Source: Cetobacterium somerae
GTDB taxonomy: Bacteria > Fusobacteriota > Fusobacteriia > Fusobacteriales > Fusobacteriaceae
Assembly: GCF_022430525.1 (NCBI RefSeq)
Contig: NZ_CP092519.1
Span: forward strand, 808,454-872,453
DNA length: 64,000 nt
Direction: 5' to 3'
Positions 61,103-64,000 of this stretch are shown in pieces. The translations under genes and the position numbers were made by a program. The notes beneath the pieces were generated by a model. It was not told the origin of the DNA, ran no database searches, and saw nothing but the letters and a program-made list of their open reading frames with translations. How positions within the stretch are numbered: the stretch's first letter is position 1; each line of letters begins with the position of its first letter.

Positions 61103-61131
61103 ATAATATCCGAAAATTTTACATTTGTCAA
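61103..61131 (-). promoter_or_regulatory. Promoter of the deaminase-permease unit
   Basis: On the minus strand, TTGACA (61126-61131), 17 bp and TATTAT (61103-61108). Confidence 0.75.
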
Positions 61132-61139
61132 TTAAAATC

Positions 61140-61167
61140 TTGACTTACTTTAAAATACAAGTATACT
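61140..61167 (+). promoter_or_regulatory. Promoter of the FMN-binding-like protein gene
   Basis: TTGACT (61140-61145), 16 bp and TATACT (61162-61167). It is divergent from the deaminase promoter, the two -35 boxes lying 8 bp apart. Confidence 0.6.
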
Positions 61168-61195
61168 ATTTGTAGAAAAAGTTTTGGAGGGTAAA

Positions 61196-62065
61196 GTGAA
61201 AAAAATATTTTTATTAAGTATGTTAACATTTGTATCGTCACTTTCTATGGGTGAAACAAAAGTACCTAATTGGACAGTTCAACCTAAAGAGGGAGTTGTA
61301 AAAGGGGATTATTACAAAATTGAAGAGAGATTTCGTCAAGGACATTTAGGCACTTTAGAAGTGGTAAAAAATAATGGTAAGTTAGTCCATATAGAGTTTA
61401 ATGAATTAACAAGACCTAACTATTATAATCGTTTTTATCAAAATGTATCAAAAAGATTATCACCATACAATTTTTCAATGGCAGAAAAAAGTGGAGTAGC
61501 TTGGATAGAGGGAGTTTTAGTTGCTGAAAATCAAATGATAAAAGAGCAAAGATTAACTGGAACTTTTGATATGGTAGCAGGGGCATCAAATAGTATTCAG
61601 CAATCTATGGTTCCACTAGCAGAAAAATTAAACACTCAAATGGATAAAAAATCTAACTCTAAATATTATAGCGTTTCTGAAAACTTTGGAAATGGTTTAA
61701 CTGGAGTTTTAAAAGTTATTATTGAAAAAGGTAAAATAGTAGAGTGTAGATATGATGAAATTTTTGCAGATAGTAAAGATGAGATAAAAGATAAAAAGTT
61801 AAAAGAGTTTTATAGACAATCGAAATACTGGAGTATTATGTATGATGAACCTTCACGTATTGGATTTAACGTTCAGATGGATGCTTTAAATGATAAAGTG
61901 GTAAAAACACAAAATCTTTTAGATTTAACAGATTTACCAGCTACAGAAAAATCAGGAAATTATAAGCAAAGTGGATTTACTAGAAGAAATACTGCTTGGG
62001 ATAACTATTTAAAACTAGCAGAAAAAATGAAAAATGAATTAGAAAAAGATAAAATATTAAAGTAA
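61196..62065 (+). CDS. Exported FMN-binding-like protein with two degenerate repeats
   Basis: A 289-residue protein with a signal peptide (about 1-18). Two similar halves follow, GDYYKIEERFRQGHLGTLEV (about 37-56) and KYYSVSENFGNGLTGVLKV (about 158-176), as in extracellular flavoproteins with paired FMN-binding domains. The first half ends with D125-M-V-A-G-A-S131, close to the ApbE flavinylation motif D-x-x-S-G-A-T but with serine at the acceptor position. The second half has no such motif. It may be a flavoprotein or a relative that has lost flavin. The start is GTG 61196 with GGAGGG upstream. Confidence 0.65.
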   Translation: MKKIFLLSMLTFVSSLSMGETKVPNWTVQPKEGVVKGDYYKIEERFRQGHLGTLEVVKNNGKLVHIEFNELTRPNYYNRFYQNVSKRLSPYNFSMAEKSGVAWIEGVLVAENQMIKEQRLTGTFDMVAGASNSIQQSMVPLAEKLNTQMDKKSNSKYYSVSENFGNGLTGVLKVIIEKGKIVECRYDEIFADSKDEIKDKKLKEFYRQSKYWSIMYDEPSRIGFNVQMDALNDKVVKTQNLLDLTDLPATEKSGNYKQSGFTRRNTAWDNYLKLAEKMKNELEKDKILK

Positions 62066-62096
62066 AAAGTGCGAGAGTAAATCTCGCACTTTTTTA
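62064..62096 (+). terminator. Intrinsic terminator
   Basis: AAAAGTGCGAGA (62065-62076) pairs with TCTCGCACTTTT (62082-62093), followed by a T-run. Confidence 0.85.
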
Positions 62097-62164
62097 TTAA
62101 AAACAAGGAAAGGTAAGACATATTTTCTATATCTGTTTAAATAAAGAGTTAGGAGGTCTTACTT

Positions 62165-64000
62165 ATGAAAGAAAAGAAAAAAGAGTTTTATAATAGGGAC
62201 TTAAGTTGGTTAGAGTTTAATAGTAGAGTAGTATATGAATCAAAATATGAAAGAAACCCACTTCTAGAAAGAGCTATGTTTTTAGCAATAGCATCAACAA
62301 ATTTAGATGAATTTTTCATGGTTAGAATACCTAAAAAAAGAGAAAAAAAAGAGAGAGAAAAAATTTATAATTCTATAAAAAAAATGGTGGATAATATCTA
62401 CAACGAGTATAATCTATATTTAAAAGATTTGAAAAAAGAGACAGATATTGAAATAAAAGAGTATTTAAATTTAAGTAGAAAAGAGAAAGAGTTAGCAGAT
62501 AATTATTTTAATAGATTGATTCAGCCGATATTAGAAATAATTGAGATTGATTCATTTCATCCAATACCAAGAATAGCTTCTGGAAATTTAGTTTTATTAG
62601 GAATGATTGAAAAGAAAAAAACAAAAGAAAAAAAAGTTATTATGATTGAGTTAAGAGGAGAGTTTGAAAGAATCATAAAGCTTGAAGAGGATAAAAATCA
62701 TTTTATTTTAATAGAGGAATTAATAAAAGGGAATTTGAGTGTTCAACTAGAGGATTTTGAAATAAAAGAGATTGGAATTTTTAGATTAACAAGAGATGAA
62801 GGAATTGAGATTTTAGAGGATTCAAAAGTAAATGCAGATATTATAAAAGAAGTTGAAGATCAATTAGAGGAGAGGGAGTGGGGCGAAGTTATTAGGGTTG
62901 AATATGATAAAAAATTATCTAAAGAAATGAAGGATTTTATAACAAAAAACTTTAGTCTTTCAACGACAGAGATATATGAAATATCAGGACCTATAAACTT
63001 AGATTTTTTATGGACAATAGAAGGATTAAAGGGATATGAAAAATATAAGTATGAGCCACTAAATGAAAAGTTTTTAAAAAAGATGAAGGGAGAAAATATA
63101 TTTGAAACTTTAAAGAAAAAAGATAGATTGTTACTACATCCTTATGAATCTTTTGAAGCAGTTACAGAGCTAATTGATACAGCTGCAGATGATCCAGATG
63201 TACTTGGTATAAAACAAACTTTATATAGAGTAAAACATCATGATTCACCAATAATTGATGCATTAGAAAAAGCTTGTAAAAAAGGAAAACAAGTTACGGT
63301 ATTAGTCGAAGCTAAAGCTAGATTTGATGAGGGGGATAATATAGAGTGGGCTAAAAAATTAGAAAGAGTAGGGTGTCATGTCATTTATGGAATAAAAGAT
63401 TTAAAAGTTCATGGAAAAACTCTTTTAATTTTAAGAAAAGAAAATGAAAAAATAAGAAGATATGTTCAGTTAGGAACTGGAAACTACTATAAAGCACCTT
63501 ATGTTGATATCTCTTTATTTACAGCTGATGAAGGAATTGGTGAAGATATTTCCAATCTATTTTCTAATTTGATAAGTCCCCAAGAAAGAAAAAATTGGAA
63601 AGAGATTGGAGTGGGACCACAAGAGTTAGAAGACCGATTTAAAAAACTTGTAGATAGAGAGAGAAGTAACGCTTTAAAAGGAAAAAAAGCAAGAATTATT
63701 GCTAAAATGAATGGATTAACAGATGAAAGTATGATAGATAAACTTTATGATGCTTCAAATGCAGGAGTAAAAATAGTTTTAATTGTTAGAGGAGCATGCT
63801 GTTTATTACCTGGAGTTAAAAATATGAGTGAAAATATAGAGGTTTACAGTATAGTTGGAAGATTTTTAGAGCACAATAGAGTTTATATTTTTGAAAATAA
63901 TGGAGAGAAAGAATACTTTTTATCAAGTGCAGATTGGATGACTAGAAATTTAGAGCGAAGAGTGGAGCTTATGTTTCCTGTAAAAAATAGTAAAAATAGA
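62165..64000 (+). CDS. ppk1: Polyphosphate kinase 1 (partial, 3' end beyond window)
   Basis: A reading frame of 612 codons open to the right edge. It starts FYNRDLSWLEFNSRVVYES (about 8-26), the PPK1 N-terminal signature, followed by LDEFFMVRIP. The autophosphorylated histidine is H416 in LKVHGKTLL and the second active-site histidine is H570 in FLEHNRVYIFENNG. LSSADWMTRN follows. The enzyme polymerises the ATP gamma-phosphate into polyphosphate at the membrane. About 70-80 C-terminal residues should lie beyond the window. AGGAGG precedes the ATG. Confidence 0.95.
   Translation, partial: MKEKKKEFYNRDLSWLEFNSRVVYESKYERNPLLERAMFLAIASTNLDEFFMVRIPKKREKKEREKIYNSIKKMVDNIYNEYNLYLKDLKKETDIEIKEYLNLSRKEKELADNYFNRLIQPILEIIEIDSFHPIPRIASGNLVLLGMIEKKKTKEKKVIMIELRGEFERIIKLEEDKNHFILIEELIKGNLSVQLEDFEIKEIGIFRLTRDEGIEILEDSKVNADIIKEVEDQLEEREWGEVIRVEYDKKLSKEMKDFITKNFSLSTTEIYEISGPINLDFLWTIEGLKGYEKYKYEPLNEKFLKKMKGENIFETLKKKDRLLLHPYESFEAVTELIDTAADDPDVLGIKQTLYRVKHHDSPIIDALEKACKKGKQVTVLVEAKARFDEGDNIEWAKKLERVGCHVIYGIKDLKVHGKTLLILRKENEKIRRYVQLGTGNYYKAPYVDISLFTADEGIGEDISNLFSNLISPQERKNWKEIGVGPQELEDRFKKLVDRERSNALKGKKARIIAKMNGLTDESMIDKLYDASNAGVKIVLIVRGACCLLPGVKNMSENIEVYSIVGRFLEHNRVYIFENNGEKEYFLSSADWMTRNLERRVELMFPVKNSKNR

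Noticed and set aside
1-64000. CRISPR arrays, insertion sequences, prophage or toxin-antitoxin genes
   Set aside because: No regularly spaced repeats, transposase, integrase, phage structural or toxin-antitoxin genes were found on reading both strands.

Overview
The window is AT-rich chromosomal DNA from an anaerobic, amino-acid-fermenting member of the Fusobacteriaceae (Fusobacterium or Cetobacterium type). This placement is inferred from the very low GC content, strong AGGAGG ribosome sites, a full lysine-to-butyrate fermentation gene set and outer-membrane-style lipoproteins. I see no insertion sequence, prophage, CRISPR array or rRNA.

Layout. 1-9461: an AroB-Ppx fusion cut by the left edge, a flavinylated exported reductase, HtpX, a 50-aa membrane peptide, a DUF2156 protein, leucyl aminopeptidase, an Eis-like acetyltransferase, a DUF2628 protein and a SIMPL protein. 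9471-17330: a nitroreductase, two paralogous acyl-ligase/ACP/acyltransferase proteins, then HinT, RpiB, an SlyD-like isomerase and a DJ-1/PfpI protein. 17488-22375: a decarboxylase-arginase fusion, an RpiR regulator, a 45-aa membrane peptide on the opposite strand and an APC permease. 22418-31963: short-chain fatty acid transporter, EtfAB, acyl-CoA dehydrogenase, thiolase, both CoA-transferase subunits, a TetR regulator, and Hbd and Crt. 32262-42078: an NhaC-type transporter followed by kal, kce, kdd, kamA, kamB, kamC, kamD and kamE. Together these two blocks encode conversion of lysine to acetoacetate, 3-aminobutyryl-CoA, crotonyl-CoA, butyryl-CoA and butyrate. Their promoters share sequence, and two carry the same 16-bp palindrome just downstream of the start site, which suggests one regulon, perhaps under the TetR protein encoded between them.

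42130-45958: a PhzF protein and a convergent amino acid ABC transporter. The transporter is preceded by a 17-codon leader peptide with four consecutive His codons, a long hairpin and a terminator, which points to histidine-responsive attenuation. Two small envelope proteins follow. 46099-53204: tRNA-Leu(CAA), a BglG/Mga-like regulator, an AIM24-family protein, a MATE exporter overlapping GshF (glutathione synthesis) and an L,D-transpeptidase-like protein. 53298-58870: a Na/Pi cotransporter, a ZIP transporter pseudogene, a USP-like protein with a CPA2 antiporter carrying a PTS EIIA-like domain that lacks its histidine, and a DAACS symporter. 59028-64000: a purine unit (nucleobase deaminase with a structured, terminator-bearing leader, an intercistronic guanine riboswitch and an AzgA-type permease), an exported FMN-binding-like protein, and polyphosphate kinase cut by the right edge.

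The strongest items for a second look are the His-codon leader, the two enzyme fusions (AroB-Ppx and decarboxylase-arginase), the shared operator of the butyrate and lysine operons, the KamB/KamC pair, the His-less EIIA domain on the antiporter, and the unidentified structured leader beside a recognisable guanine riboswitch.
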